Below, piece after piece: positions 16,225 through 16,311 of a stretch of 16,311 nt of DNA (position 1 is its first letter; each line of letters begins with the position of its first letter). Below the pieces are notes generated by a model. That model did no database searches, was not told the origin of the DNA, and was given only the letters and a program-made list of their open reading frames with translations. Position numbers and translations under genes: made by a program. Source of the DNA: JBPESN01 sp051710625 (GTDB taxonomy: Bacteria; Pseudomonadota; Gammaproteobacteria; Enterobacterales; Enterobacteriaceae). The DNA is taken from the NCBI RefSeq assembly GCF_051710625.1, contig NZ_JBPESN010000050.1, forward strand, positions 1 to 16,311, in the 5' to 3' direction.

Positions 16225-16311
16225 TGTAGTGGCACACTGAATTTGGCCATCTGAACAGAGGTGATATGCTCACCTCAGAACAACACGGGTGCACCAATGA
16301 AAATAAAAAAT
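16225..16311 (+). mobile_element. IS3-family element, left end of copy 3 (partial)
   Basis: Starts with TGTAGTGGCACACTGAATTT, the same terminus as copy 2 at 7481, and continues nearly identically to the window end. It holds the start of orfA with ATG at 16297-16299 (MKIKN), where copy 2 has ATA. Differences from copy 2 include tggccatctgaac for tagccacctaaac and one TG less at gatatgctcac. It separates ycfJ from its upstream region. Confidence 0.93.
16297..16311 (+). CDS. IS3-family orfA, first codons only (copy 3)
   Basis: Five codons (ATG AAA ATA AAA AAT) run off the window end. They align with the orfA start of copy 2 at 7555 but keep a normal ATG, so this copy may have a better-preserved orfA. 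Nothing further can be said within the window. Confidence 0.6.

Noticed and set aside
1..16311. A new defence, CRISPR, phage or biosynthetic system
   Set aside because: Every sizeable stretch is explained by known enterobacterial genes, their pseudogenes or one IS type. No repeat-spacer array, integrase, toxin-antitoxin pair or unknown multi-gene cluster was found.

Overview
The window reads as a decaying piece of an enterobacterial chromosome, most like a Sodalis-type insect endosymbiont. This assignment is inference from three things: gene content and protein similarity are enterobacterial throughout, many single-copy housekeeping genes carry frameshifts or stops, and three copies of one IS3-family element lie within 16 kb. 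The species cannot be fixed from sequence alone.

Left part (1-7480) follows the E. coli block htpG-recR-ybaB-dnaX-apt / priC-ybaM / acrR-acrA, in reversed orientation. An IS3-family right end (1-147) cuts the 3' part off a broken htpG. recR is broken by at least four frameshifts and a stop. ybaB, dnaX and apt are intact; dnaX keeps the A-AAA-AAG programmed frameshift site and has an unusually long linker. priC (GTG start) and the small gene ybaM (GTG start) are intact on the plus strand. ybaN (normally between apt and priC) and mscK (normally between ybaM and acrR) are missing. acrR and acrA are both pseudogenes, yet the AcrR operator between them is a perfect palindrome.

Centre (7481-8735) is a full-length, 1255-bp but inactivated IS3-family element. 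It truncates acrA and has no visible target-site duplication. Beyond it the synteny jumps to another part of the E. coli map, so it marks a probable rearrangement junction.

Right part (8736-16311) follows the E. coli cobB-(nagK)-lolEDC / mfd / ycfJ neighbourhood. cobB, lolE, lolD and lolC are intact and closely packed on the minus strand; nagK is gone. mfd is a pseudogene with two large in-frame deletions, one removing the RNA polymerase-binding region, plus several frameshifts. ycfJ has a one-base frameshift, and a third IS3-family copy begins three bases before its start codon.

Functionally, the surviving genes serve core needs: replisome assembly and clamp loading (dnaX, priC), adenine salvage (apt), lipoprotein export (lolCDE) and protein deacylation (cobB). 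Accessory repair (recR, mfd), stress chaperoning (htpG) and drug efflux (acrRA) are being lost. I found no CRISPR array, rRNA, tRNA, phage module or recognisable new multi-gene system. The interest lies in the decay patterns, the retained regulatory sites and the rearrangement joint.
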